Translations under genes and position numbers: made by a program
In this document: one piece after another, positions 1-8,374 of the stretch
Position numbering within the stretch: position 1 is the stretch's first letter
Layout: every line of letters starts with the position of its first letter
The notes under the pieces: model-generated
What the model saw: only the letters and a program-made list of their open reading frames with translations
Told to the model about the DNA's origin: nothing
Database searches by the model: none
Assembly: GCF_014764365.1 (NCBI RefSeq)
Contig: NZ_CP061718.1
Location: 2,434,501 to 2,498,500, forward strand
Source: Roseococcus microcysteis
GTDB lineage: Bacteria > Pseudomonadota > Alphaproteobacteria > Acetobacterales > Acetobacteraceae
DNA length: 64,000 bases
Direction: 5' to 3'

Positions 1-1370
1 TCCGCGCGTTCCCGCGCCGCGGTGGCGGCCGCGCGGTCGGCGGTGTGGGCGCCGGTGACGACGGCGGCGTAGTCCTCCAGCGCGCGCGGCGGCAGGAAGG
101 GCGAGGTGAGGCTGCCATCCGGCCCCAGCCCGCCCGAGGGCAGCGCCGCCCAGGCCACGCCCGTGCGCACCGTATCGCCCAGCGCGTGGTTCAGCACGCG
201 GTCCAGCATCAGGGTGAAGCCCGCGGGGCCGGTGGCGGGGTTGGGTGTGAAGGCGGTGGGGCCGCCCGGCGTATCGGCCACCGCATGGGTGCCGTCGCGC
301 AGCAGCGTGGGGTCGGCCGCCACGGCGGGGTTCACGCGGATGCTGTTGGCGAAGCCCATCAGCCCCGCGGCGGGGTTGCTGTAGGCCATGGTGACATCGG
401 GCACGGTGCCGGAGGGCGCGGTGAAGAGGCGCAGCCCCTGCCCCTCCATCCGGCTGGCCAGATGCCCGGCCGCGAGGTCGAGCTCGGCCTGGTAGCGCGG
501 CAGGGTGGTGTCGCGCAGCGCGACATATTCGCCGAGCCGCCCGCCGCCCAATTGCCGCGTCACGTCCACGCCGCCCAGCATCACGCCGGGCAGGGTGCCG
601 CCCGCGCCGAAGAACGCCTCGGGCCCCAGCGCGGCCGGGGCGGTGGAGAAGGCGTCCTTGTCGGGGTCGAGCGGCAGGCCAAGGCCGCCCTTCGTGACGA
701 GGATCAACCCGCCATCGGATTGCGGCAGGGTCCGCAGCGGCAGGCTTTCCGAGAGGCGCCCCAGGGCGAGGTCGCGCTTGTCCTCCAGGTCACCGGTGGC
801 GATGCCCAGCACGCGGTCCCGCTGGATGGCGGTGGTGAGCTGGGCCACCTCGCGCAGACCGGCGTTGATGCGCGCCACCTCCTCCTGGATGCCGTCCTGC
901 GCCTGCTGCCGCGCATCGCCGATGGCGCCGGCGATGTCGTTGAAGCTGAGCGCGAGATCATGCGCGGCCTGGAGGAATTCGCGTTGCAGCCCAGGCTCGC
1001 CAGGGCTGGCGCGCAGGCCGATGACGCTGGCGCGCAGCGCGCCCAGGCGGTCGCCGATGGACTGGCCGTCCCCGGGCTGGCCATGCGCGGCCTCGACGCC
1101 GGAGAGCAGGCGTTCGCGCACCGTGGCCCCCGCGGCCTCACCCGCGCGGGCATGGCGCTCGGCGAGCAGGGCCGCGTCCACGCTGCGCTGCGCGGGGCCC
1201 ATGCGCACACCCATGGGCGAGTTGTTGTGCGAGACCGAGATGGTGTCGCCCGCCTTGCGCGTATAGCCCTCGGTGGAGGCGTTCGCGAGGTTCTGCGCCA
1301 CCTGCGCCAGGCTGCGCTGGGTGGTGAGCAGCCCGCTGCGGGCGATTCCGAAGGCGAGGTCCAGGCTCAT
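1..1370 (-). CDS. flgK: Flagellar hook-associated protein FlgK (3' end outside window)
   Basis: Encodes the hook-filament junction protein HAP1, exported by the flagellar type III apparatus and placed at the distal end of the hook. The frame starts at ATG 1370 with MSLDLAFGIARSGL and carries the rod/hook/HAP signature NLANASTEGYTRK at about residues 27-39. It stays open for 456 codons to the window edge, so the C-terminal D0 helix is not visible. It lies 118 bp downstream of flgE on the same strand. No separate promoter is evident in that gap, so it is probably cotranscribed with flgE. FlgE and FlgG share the N-terminal motif but lack the long middle region seen here. Confidence 0.9.
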   Translation of the reverse strand, partial: MSLDLAFGIARSGLLTTQRSLAQVAQNLANASTEGYTRKAGDTISVSHNNSPMGVRMGPAQRSVDAALLAERHARAGEAAGATVRERLLSGVEAAHGQPGDGQSIGDRLGALRASVIGLRASPGEPGLQREFLQAAHDLALSFNDIAGAIGDARQQAQDGIQEEVARINAGLREVAQLTTAIQRDRVLGIATGDLEDKRDLALGRLSESLPLRTLPQSDGGLILVTKGGLGLPLDPDKDAFSTAPAALGPEAFFGAGGTLPGVMLGGVDVTRQLGGGRLGEYVALRDTTLPRYQAELDLAAGHLASRMEGQGLRLFTAPSGTVPDVTMAYSNPAAGLMGFANSIRVNPAVAADPTLLRDGTHAVADTPGGPTAFTPNPATGPAGFTLMLDRVLNHALGDTVRTGVAWAALPSGGLGPDGSLTSPFLPPRALEDYAAVVTGAHTADRAAATAARERA

Positions 1371-1488
1371 GCGGGTTCCAGTGTGGTGAGACCGTGGTTA
1401 ACCAAACCTTGACGGGCGGGCCGCCGCACCATCTCGGCGGCGCATGTTGCCCGCCGCGGAGCGGTGCGCGGAGCGGCAGCGCGCCGCG

Positions 1489-2790
1489 TCAGCGGCGCAT
1501 GTTGATCGTCTCCTGCATCATCTCGTCGCTGGTGGTGACGACGCGGGTGTTCGCCGTATAGGCGCGCTGCGCCACGATCAGCTTCGTGAACTCGGTGGCG
1601 ATGTCCACGTTGGAGCGTTCCAGCGCGCCCACCACCAGCTTGCCTACGCCGTTGGAATTGGCGTCCGTCACCTGCGCCTCGCCGCTTTCGATCGTGCGCA
1701 TGAAGGCGGCGCCGTCCAGGCGTTGCAGGCGGTCGGGGTCGCTGAAGCCCACCACCGGCACGCGGTAGATCACGCGCGACTGGCCGTTGTCGTAGTTCAC
1801 CGTCACATCCCCATTGTCGCGGATGGCCAGGCCCGCATAGGCGCCGGGCGGCACGCCGTTCTGCTGCAGGTTCCGCAGCGAGAAGTCGGTGCCCGCATAT
1901 TGCGTGAGGCCCTGCGCCAGCTGGTAGCGGCCGAGGTTCAGCGAGATGTTCTGGTTGCCCAGCCCGAAATCCATGACGAAGGGAAACTCGACGGGCGTGC
2001 CCGCCACGCCGGTGGTGCCGTTGAAGGTCTCGACGGTGCCGTTCACCCCGAAGACGATCGGGATGGTGACGGCGCCGCCCACCGGGTCGGGCGAGATGGT
2101 CATGTCCCAGCTCCGCGGCGGGCCGGCCACGGGCGGCGGGCCGACGGCGCCGGGCGTCTGGGTGAAGGTCAGCGTCATGGCGCGCCGCGTGCCCAGCGTG
2201 TCATAGACCTGCACCTGGGTGCTGAAGGTGCGCGCATCGCCCGGCGTGGCCGGCGGGTCCACGCCGGGCAGGTTGGCCGCGATCTCGATGGAGGTGGTGG
2301 CGATCGGGTTGAACACCTGCTGGCTGACGCGGATGGGCTCCAGCGTCGTGCGGTCCACGGCACCGGCGTCGTTCACCGGCCAGCCCTGCAGGAAGTAGTT
2401 GGCGCCGTTCACCAGGAAGCCGTCGCGGTCCATGCGGAAATCGCCGGCGCGGGTGAAGAATTGCCGGTCGTCGAAGGTGGGCAGCCCGTCCACGAAGCCG
2501 CGCGCCTGGGCCACGCTGAAGAAGCCCTGCCCGCCGATGGCCATGCCGATCGGGTTCTGGCTCTGCTCGATGGTGCCCTGCACGGTGTGGGTGAAGGTGG
2601 GCCGCGCCAGCACGGAGCCCGGCGCGTGCAGGTTCGGCCCCGATTGGGTGACGAGGTCCTGGAAATTCGTGTCGATGCGCTTGAAGCCCACCGTCTGGCT
2701 GTTCGCCAGGTTGTCGGAGACATGGCCGAGCGAACGCGCCTGCGCGTTGAGCCCGGCGATGGCGGTGGTCATGGAGCCGAACAGGGACAT
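1489..2790 (-). CDS. flgE: Flagellar hook protein FlgE
   Basis: Encodes the 433-residue structural subunit of the flagellar hook. The N-terminus (MSLFGSMTTAIAGLNAQ, then HVSDNLANSQTVGFKR at about 22-37) and C-terminus (NVDIATEFTKLIVAQRAYTA) are the paired D0 coiled-coil segments of rod/hook proteins; the middle matches the hook D1/D2 region. Two ATGs compete. The one at 2796 abuts AAGG with no spacing, whereas ATG 2790 has that AAGG six bases upstream, so 2790 is the start. A sigma-54-type promoter sits about 40 bp upstream, divergent from the fliK promoter. This agrees with the sigma-54 activator FlbD encoded in the same cluster. Confidence 0.93.
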   Translation of the reverse strand: MSLFGSMTTAIAGLNAQARSLGHVSDNLANSQTVGFKRIDTNFQDLVTQSGPNLHAPGSVLARPTFTHTVQGTIEQSQNPIGMAIGGQGFFSVAQARGFVDGLPTFDDRQFFTRAGDFRMDRDGFLVNGANYFLQGWPVNDAGAVDRTTLEPIRVSQQVFNPIATTSIEIAANLPGVDPPATPGDARTFSTQVQVYDTLGTRRAMTLTFTQTPGAVGPPPVAGPPRSWDMTISPDPVGGAVTIPIVFGVNGTVETFNGTTGVAGTPVEFPFVMDFGLGNQNISLNLGRYQLAQGLTQYAGTDFSLRNLQQNGVPPGAYAGLAIRDNGDVTVNYDNGQSRVIYRVPVVGFSDPDRLQRLDGAAFMRTIESGEAQVTDANSNGVGKLVVGALERSNVDIATEFTKLIVAQRAYTANTRVVTTSDEMMQETINMRR

Positions 2791-2830
2791 GGGCATCCTT
2801 CCGGAAGAGGGCGGTGGCCCCGTGCCCCTC

Positions 2831-2845
2831 GCATCCCGCGTGCCA
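2831..2845 (-). promoter_or_regulatory. Sigma-54 (-24/-12) promoter for flgE
   Basis: Read on the minus strand the site is TGGCACGCGGGATGC. It matches the RpoN consensus TGGCACG-N4-TTGC except for A in place of the first T of TTGC. The GG and GC dinucleotides are exactly 12 bases apart. Transcription would start near 2819, leaving a leader of about 30 bases before flgE ATG 2790. Assignment rests on consensus match, spacing and context. Confidence 0.6.
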
Positions 2846-2940
2846 GCCCGGGGCGGGGTCCGGACGGCATTTCCTGCCGGGGAGCGGGCAGGCCCTGCCG
2901 GGGGCGGGGCGCGGCTTGCCGGCCCTGCGCGGCGGTGCGC

Positions 2941-2956
2941 TGGCCCTCGGCTTGCA
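2941..2956 (+). promoter_or_regulatory. Sigma-54 (-24/-12) promoter for fliK-flgD
   Basis: The plus strand reads TGGCCCTCGGCTTGCA, matching TGGC and TTGCA of the RpoN consensus with the invariant GG-to-GC distance of 12. Transcription would begin near 2968, upstream of the fliK ATG at 3006. This argues against the longer fliK frame that opens at 2814. It is divergent from the flgE sigma-54 site about 100 bp away. Confidence 0.6.
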
Positions 2957-3005
2957 ATGGCGGGGCGCGGCCATGGCATGGGGCCAGGCCGCCGGAGACC
3001 CGCCC

Positions 3006-4587
3006 ATGGAGGCGCAACTTCTGCCTGCCCTCGCCGCGCCGCCCGGTGCAGCCTTGGGGGCCACAACAGGGCTGGGCCCCACCGGGGATGCGCCGGCCGC
3101 CGGCTTCGGGCAGGTGCTGGCCGCGGCGCTGGCACCTGCCATCGCGCTGGCTCCGGCGCCGGGCGAGGCGGGGCCGGTCGCGATCGTGACGCCGCCGCCC
3201 ACGCCCGGCACCGCACCCGCACCGGCCGCCATGCCCATGCCGCCGCAGGCGGGGGCACCCTTGCCCGTGACCGAGAGTTCCCCGCCGCCGTCGCCCATGC
3301 CAGTGCCGGTACAAGTGCCGGTACAAGTGCCGCAGCCCGATACCGCCGCCGCGCCCGTGCCAGCCGGCCCGCCAGCCATCCTGGCACCCGGGGAGGAGGA
3401 AGCGCCCCCCGCCACGCCCGAGGAGGCCCCGCGCCCCGCGCCGGCAATGGCGCGCCAGGGCCCGGCCCCGACCCCCACAACCCGGCCTGGCCCCATGTCC
3501 ATCACGCCGGAGGCGGCATCCCCTGTCGCCGAGGCGCCGCCCGCCAGCCCCGACGCCGCCGAAGCCGCGCCACCCACCGCGCCCGCCGCGGATGTGGAAA
3601 GCCCGGAACCGGCCGCAACGGCACCCGAGACGCCCGCGCCGGAAGCAGGGGCAAACGCGCAGACCGCGCCCACCGGGCTTGCCCTGCCAGCGCCCGCCAC
3701 CGCGCCCCAGCCCCTGCTGGTCGCGGCCCAGGCCGTCGCATCCCGCCCCCCATGTCCGTGGCGCCCCAGCCGGCCGAGGACAGCCCGGCCGCGTCGGACG
3801 CCGCCGGCCTCGCACCCCGGGTGGCGCCCGCCCCGGCCGGGGTGCCCACGGCACCGGAAGGCCCTATCGTCGCGGCCACGCCGCAACGTCCCGAGGCCGC
3901 CACCCGCCCGGCACCGCACCCCGAGGCGCCGGAGGCCGAAACCTCCCCGCCCGAGGCCCCGCGGCGTACCGGCGCCACGCCCTCGGCGGAGACCACCCCC
4001 CGACGCCCTCCGCCGTCATCGCCCTCGCGCCCCGCGCGGCACCACCACCGCCCGCCCCCACGCCGGAACCCCGGCCCATGGAGGGCGTGACTGGCCTCAA
4101 CCCGCTCGCCCCCCTCGCGCCCACCACCGAAAGCCCGGCGGCCAGCGCCACGCCACCGCCCAGCCCCCCGCCGCCCATGCGCCAAGTGGCGCAGATGGCC
4201 GTGGCGCTGGCCTTCTCCCCCGCCACGGGCAGCTTCCGCCTGGCGCTGGAACCCGTGGAGCTCGGCCGCGTCGAGATCACGGTGCGGCGTGAGGGTGAGA
4301 CGCACCGCGTTCTGGTCATGGCCGAACGGCCCGAGACCCTGGCCCTGCTCCAGCGCGACCGGCAGGAGTTGGATCGCGCCCTGACCCAGTCCGGCCTGGT
4401 GGTGGAGGAGGGGGGCATCGGCTTCTCCCTCGCCTCCGGCCAGGGCACGGGCGGGGGCGAATGGGGCGGGCAAGGCTGGGAACGGCAAGGATGGGGTGGC
4501 GGCGGAGGCGGCCGTGCCGCGCCGGCCGAGCCCGCCCCGCCCGAACCCCGCCGCGCCGCGCGCGGCCTGCTCGACCTGAACATCTGA
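3006..4587 (+). pseudogene. fliK: Flagellar hook-length control protein FliK, two apparent frameshifts
   Basis: FliK is the secreted molecular ruler that sets hook length and switches export specificity. The start is ATG 3006, with GGAG eight bases upstream. The first ~245 codons are Pro/Ala-rich, as expected for the disordered part of FliK. Sense then moves to another frame after C6 at 3746-3751 and again after C6 at 3996-4001. The last frame holds a clear Flg_hook domain (LALEPVELGRVEITVRREG, and LALLQRDRQELDRALTQSGL) and ends ARGLLDLNI. Adding one C to each run restores one protein of about 527 residues. Sequencing error is likely; real loss of function is the alternative. Two 12-bp GTACAAGTGCCG units occur near 3309-3332. 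Confidence 0.8.
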
Positions 4588-4612
4588 ACCCCGCCCCGAG
4601 GAAGGAGGCCCC

Positions 4613-5257
4613 ATGTCCGGTTCCATCACCGCCGCAGCCGCCGCCGAGACCCAGACCGGCGCCCGCGCGGGCGCCCGCATCAACGCGGATTTCAACACCT
4701 TCCTGGCGCTGCTGACGACGCAGCTGCGCAACCAGGACCCCACCAACGCCATGGACGCGCAGCAGATGACGGCGCAGCTGGTGCAGTTCGCGAGCGTGGA
4801 GCAGCAGCTGGCCGTCAACCAGAACCTGGAACGGCTGATCACGCTGCAACAGGGCAGCCAGCTGGTCTCCGCCGCGCCGCTGACCGGGCGCGTGGTGGAG
4901 GTGGAAAGCGAATACCTCGCCTTGCAGAACGGCCAGGCCGTGATGCGCCTGCCGCCCGCCACGACCGGCGCCACCGCCGCGCGCGTGGACATCCTGGACC
5001 GCACCGGCCGCGTGCTGCGGAGCGCGGAGGTGGTGCTGTCCGGTGCCGCGCAGGATTGGCGCTGGGATGGCCGCGACGCCGCCGGGCGCCAGCTGGCCGA
5101 TGGCGCCTACCAGGCGCGGCTGACCGCGGGCGGGGCGGCCCTGCCCTTCACCGTGGTGGGCCGCGCCACGGGGGCCGAGCGGGTGGAGGGCGATGTGCGC
5201 CTGAAGCTCGGCACGCTGGCGGTGAACTTCGACCGTCTTCGCGGCGTGGTGGAATAA
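4613..5257 (+). CDS. flgD: Flagellar hook capping protein FlgD
   Basis: FlgD is the scaffold cap needed to add hook subunits and is lost when the hook is complete. The 214-residue protein has the conserved N-terminal block FLALLTTQLRNQDPTNAMD (about 28-46) followed by QFASVEQQLAVNQNLERL, and a C-terminal FlgD tudor/Ig-like region (WRWDGRDAAGRQLADGAY). ATG 4613 has GAAGGAGG just upstream, a strong ribosome site. It begins 25 bp after fliK and is probably cotranscribed from the sigma-54 promoter at 2941. A 138-bp gap without a convincing promoter separates it from fliF. Confidence 0.92.
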   Translation: MSGSITAAAAAETQTGARAGARINADFNTFLALLTTQLRNQDPTNAMDAQQMTAQLVQFASVEQQLAVNQNLERLITLQQGSQLVSAAPLTGRVVEVESEYLALQNGQAVMRLPPATTGATAARVDILDRTGRVLRSAEVVLSGAAQDWRWDGRDAAGRQLADGAYQARLTAGGAALPFTVVGRATGAERVEGDVRLKLGTLAVNFDRLRGVVE

Positions 5258-5395
5258 GCCACCCGCTTAACCTTTCGGTGACATGCGCCCGGCAAACTCT
5301 GCCCAGGCCCCAGGATGGGGAGCCGGGAGCCATCAGGTGTTGCGGGACCACATTTCCCTATTCTTGGACCATCCTTCCCGCCCGGGGGTCCCGCC

Positions 5396-7036
5396 ATGCA
5401 GGCGCTGATCGAGCAGATCAAGGCGCTGGGCCGCCTGCGCCTGGCCGCGCTGGCGGGGCTGGCGGTGCTGACGCTGGGCGGCCTCGGCTTCCTGCTGCTG
5501 CGCTCGGGCACGCCGCCCATGGCGCTGCTCTATGGCGACCTGGAGGCGCGGGATGCCGGTGCGGTGGTGGCCGCGCTGGAACGCAGCCGCACGCCATATC
5601 GCTTGGCCGCCGGCGGGACGCAGATCCTGGTGCCGGTGGAGGATGTGCCGCGCCTGCGCCTGAACCTGGCGCGCGAGGGGCTGCCGGCGGGGGGCTCCAT
5701 CGGCAATGAACTCTTCGACCGTGGCGAGGGGCTGACCACCACGCCCTTCCAGCAGGAGATGAACCGGCTGCGCGCGCTGGAGGGCGAATTGGCCCGCTCC
5801 ATCCGCGCGCTGCACGGCGTGCGGGGCGCGCGGGTGCATCTGGTGCTGCCGCGGCGCGAGGCTTTCTCGCGTGAGCGGGCGGAAGCGCAGGCCAGCGTGC
5901 TGCTGACCATGCAGGGCTCGCAGCGGCTGGACCGCGAGGGCGTGCAGGCGGTGCTGCATCTGGTCGTGGCCGCCGTGCCTGGGCTGCGCCCGGCCAGCGT
6001 CTCCATCGTGGACAGCCGCGGTGAGCTGCTGGCGCGCGCCGGCCAGGCGCTGGGCGGCGCGGCGGGCGTCGCCACCGCCGATGAGTTGCGGCGGGGGCAG
6101 GAGGCGCGGCTGGCCCGCGCCGTCGAGGAGATGCTGGAACGCGTGCTGGGGCCGGGCCGCGTGCGGGCCGAGGCCGCCATCGAGATGGACAGCGACCGGG
6201 TGGAAACGCGCGAGGAGCGCTTCGACCCCGAGAACCAGGTGCCGCGCAGCCAGCAATCGGTCACCGAGAACAACCGCACCACCGAACCCGCCAACGTCAC
6301 CGTAGGCAACAATTTGCCCGGCGCCGACCCGGGCGCGGCCGGTGGCGGCACGCAGGAAAGCCGCCAGGAGGAGACGACCAACTTCGAGATCGGCCGCACC
6401 ATCCGCAACGTGCTGCGCGAACAGCCGGTGATGCGCCGCCTCTCGGTGGGCGTGCTGGTGGATGGCGTGATGGAACCGCGCGAGGGCGGCGGCACCCAAT
6501 GGCGCGAGCGCAGCGAGGCCGAACTTGCGCGCATCGCGACGCTGGTCCGCAGCGCGGTGGGCTTCAATGAACAGCGCGGCGATCGCGTGGAGGTCGTCTC
6601 CATGCGCTTCGCCGAGGCCGAGGTGCAGGCGCCGCCGCAGCATCCCTTCGGCATCGAGATCACGGGCGCCATGGTCACGCGCCTGATCGAGACGGCGCTG
6701 ATCGGCGTGCTGGCGCTGCTGGCGCTGCTGCTGGTGGCGCGGCCGGTGGCGCGGCGCCTGGCGCTGACGCTTGCCCCGCCGGCGGCGCTGGCAGGTGGCC
6801 AGGGTGGCGCGGCGGCGCTGGCGGGCGGCGGCGTGCCGGGCCTGCCGGGACAGGAGAATGCCGGGCTGCTGCCGGCGGGCGTGGAAGTGGGAGAGGATGG
6901 CATGGTGAATCTGGCACAGGTGCAGGGGCAGATGCGGGCTTCCTCCATCACCCGTGTGATCACGCTCGTGGAACAGCACCCCGACGAGACGCTGGTGGTG
7001 CTGCGCCGCTGGCTCACCCCGGATGACGACCAGTGA
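5396..7036 (+). CDS. fliF: Flagellar MS-ring protein FliF
   Basis: FliF forms the membrane/supramembrane ring on which the basal body and the FliG rotor are built. The 546-residue product has a hydrophobic N-terminal helix (about 15-36), YscJ/FliF ring-building motifs ([20 protein letters not shown] and [13 protein letters not shown]), a FliF_C region and a second membrane helix near 428-450. It ends with the FliG-binding tail ([13 protein letters not shown]). ATG 5396 is preferred over upstream in-frame starts because the family N-terminus begins at [12 protein letters not shown]. Its TGA overlaps the GTG of fliG, indicating translational coupling between two proteins made in fixed ratio. 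Confidence 0.95.
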   Translation: MQALIEQIKALGRLRLAALAGLAVLTLGGLGFLLLRSGTPPMALLYGDLEARDAGAVVAALERSRTPYRLAAGGTQILVPVEDVPRLRLNLAREGLPAGGSIGNELFDRGEGLTTTPFQQEMNRLRALEGELARSIRALHGVRGARVHLVLPRREAFSRERAEAQASVLLTMQGSQRLDREGVQAVLHLVVAAVPGLRPASVSIVDSRGELLARAGQALGGAAGVATADELRRGQEARLARAVEEMLERVLGPGRVRAEAAIEMDSDRVETREERFDPENQVPRSQQSVTENNRTTEPANVTVGNNLPGADPGAAGGGTQESRQEETTNFEIGRTIRNVLREQPVMRRLSVGVLVDGVMEPREGGGTQWRERSEAELARIATLVRSAVGFNEQRGDRVEVVSMRFAEAEVQAPPQHPFGIEITGAMVTRLIETALIGVLALLALLLVARPVARRLALTLAPPAALAGGQGGAAALAGGGVPGLPGQENAGLLPAGVEVGEDGMVNLAQVQGQMRASSITRVITLVEQHPDETLVVLRRWLTPDDDQ

Positions 7037-8040
7037 GCGAGACCCTCATTCGCCTGCGCGGCCCGCAGAAGGCCGCCATCCTGATGCTGACGCTGGGCGA
7101 GGAACTCTCGGCCCAGATGTTCTCCCGCATGCAGGAGGACGAGATCCGCGACCTGTCGCACGCCATGGCGCAGCTGGGCAGCGTCTCGGCCTCCATGGTC
7201 GAGGCGGTGTGCGAGGAGTTCTCCGGCCAGCTCGGCCAGGCGGGGCAGATCATCGGCTCCTTCGAGACCACGGAACGCCTGCTGCTGAAGACCATGCCGC
7301 AGGAACGCGTGAACCAGATCATGGAGGAAATCCGCGGCCCCGCGGGTCGCACCATGTGGGACAAGCTGGGCAACGTGAACGAGACGGTGCTCGCGAACTA
7401 CCTGAAGAACGAATACCCGCAGACCGTCGCCGTGGTGCTGAGCAAGGTGAAGCCCGACCACGCCGCGCGCGTGCTGTCCATGCTGCCCGATGGCTTCGCC
7501 ATGGAGGTCGTCATGCGCATGCTCCGCATGGAGAACGTCCAGAAGGAGGCGCTGGAGGGCGTGGAGCGCACGCTGAAGATGGAGTTCATGTCCAACCTGG
7601 CGCGCACCCAGCGCCGCGACCCGCACGAGATGATGGCCGAAATCTTCAACGGGCTGGACCGCCAGGCCGAGGGCCGCATCCTCGCCGCGCTGGAAGAGCG
7701 CAACCGTGAGGCGGCCGAGCGCATCCGCAGCCTGATGTTCACCTTCGAGGATTTGAAGCGCCTGGACAACACCGGCCTGCAGACGCTGCTGCGCGGCGTC
7801 GAGAAGGACCGGCTGACGCTGGCGCTGAAGGGCGCCGGCGAGGAGATGCGGGAGATGTTCTTCCGCAACATGACCGAGCGCGCGGCCAAGCTGCTGCGCG
7901 ACGACATCGCGGCCCTCGGCCCCGTGCGGCTGAAGGATGTGGACGAGGCGCAGGCCGCCGTCGTCATCGCCGCGAAGGAACTCGCGGCCCAGGGCCAGAT
8001 CCAGCTTTCGGAGGGCAAGAATGACCAGTTCGTCGAATGA
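7033..8040 (+). CDS. fliG: Flagellar motor switch protein FliG
   Basis: FliG is the rotor subunit that receives torque from the stator and sits on the MS ring. The 335-residue length and content are standard. The N-terminal domain contains [17 protein letters not shown], the middle has the EHPQ-like region ([20 protein letters not shown]), and the C-terminal torque helix includes [18 protein letters not shown] with the charged residues that face the stator. Translation starts at GTG 7033, overlapping the fliF stop (GTGA). The last 20 bases overlap the start of fliN. No fliH lies between fliG and fliN, as it does in many alphaproteobacterial clusters. Confidence 0.95.
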   Translation: MSETLIRLRGPQKAAILMLTLGEELSAQMFSRMQEDEIRDLSHAMAQLGSVSASMVEAVCEEFSGQLGQAGQIIGSFETTERLLLKTMPQERVNQIMEEIRGPAGRTMWDKLGNVNETVLANYLKNEYPQTVAVVLSKVKPDHAARVLSMLPDGFAMEVVMRMLRMENVQKEALEGVERTLKMEFMSNLARTQRRDPHEMMAEIFNGLDRQAEGRILAALEERNREAAERIRSLMFTFEDLKRLDNTGLQTLLRGVEKDRLTLALKGAGEEMREMFFRNMTERAAKLLRDDIAALGPVRLKDVDEAQAAVVIAAKELAAQGQIQLSEGKNDQFVE

Positions 8041-8374
8041 GGCCGAGGGCGGCAACGAGCCCCCCTTCGAGCCCGCGCCCCCGGGCAGCGCCCTGCCCGC
8101 GGACGGCAACATCCCCACCACCCCGCGCGAGCTGGAGGCCGTCTATGACATCCCCGTGCAGGTCAGCGCCGTGCTGGGCCGGGCCACCATGCAGGTGTCG
8201 CAGCTGCTGAAGCTGGGCCGAGGTGCCGTGGTGGAGCTGGACCGCAAGCTGGGCGAGGCGGTGGACATCTACGTCAACAACCGCCTGGTCGCGCGCGGCG
8301 AGGTGGTGATGGTGGAGGACAACCGCCTGGGCGTGACCATGACGGAAATCGTCAAGGCGGATCGCGGGCTGTGA
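8021..8374 (+). CDS. fliN: Flagellar motor switch protein FliN
   Basis: FliN is a C-ring component that helps switch rotation and guides export substrates. The 117-residue product has a short acidic Pro-rich leader (to about residue 38) and one SpoA domain ([49 protein letters not shown]). ATG 8021 inside the end of fliG is chosen because GGAGGG lies about six bases upstream and the SpoA domain starts soon after. The longer open frame back to 7937 only reads fliG in another phase. Its TGA overlaps the GTG start of flbD. Confidence 0.92.
   Translation: MTSSSNEAEGGNEPPFEPAPPGSALPADGNIPTTPRELEAVYDIPVQVSAVLGRATMQVSQLLKLGRGAVVELDRKLGEAVDIYVNNRLVARGEVVMVEDNRLGVTMTEIVKADRGL

Noticed and set aside
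45-1412. 455-codon frame on the plus strand at the window start
   Set aside because: Antisense to flgK, whose N-terminal motif and start are clear.
1371-1488. Sigma-54 promoter for flgK in the flgE-flgK gap
   Set aside because: No GG/GC pair with correct spacing and flanking bases on the minus strand.
2814-3005. Longer 5' extension of fliK from 2814
   Set aside because: It contains the sigma-54 promoter at 2941-2956 and lacks a ribosome site; ATG 3006 has GGAG at good spacing.
5320-5343. Possible sigma-54 site upstream of fliF
   Set aside because: GG and GC can be spaced by 12 here, but TGGGGAGCCGGGAGC lacks the CAC and TT parts of the consensus, so it is too weak.
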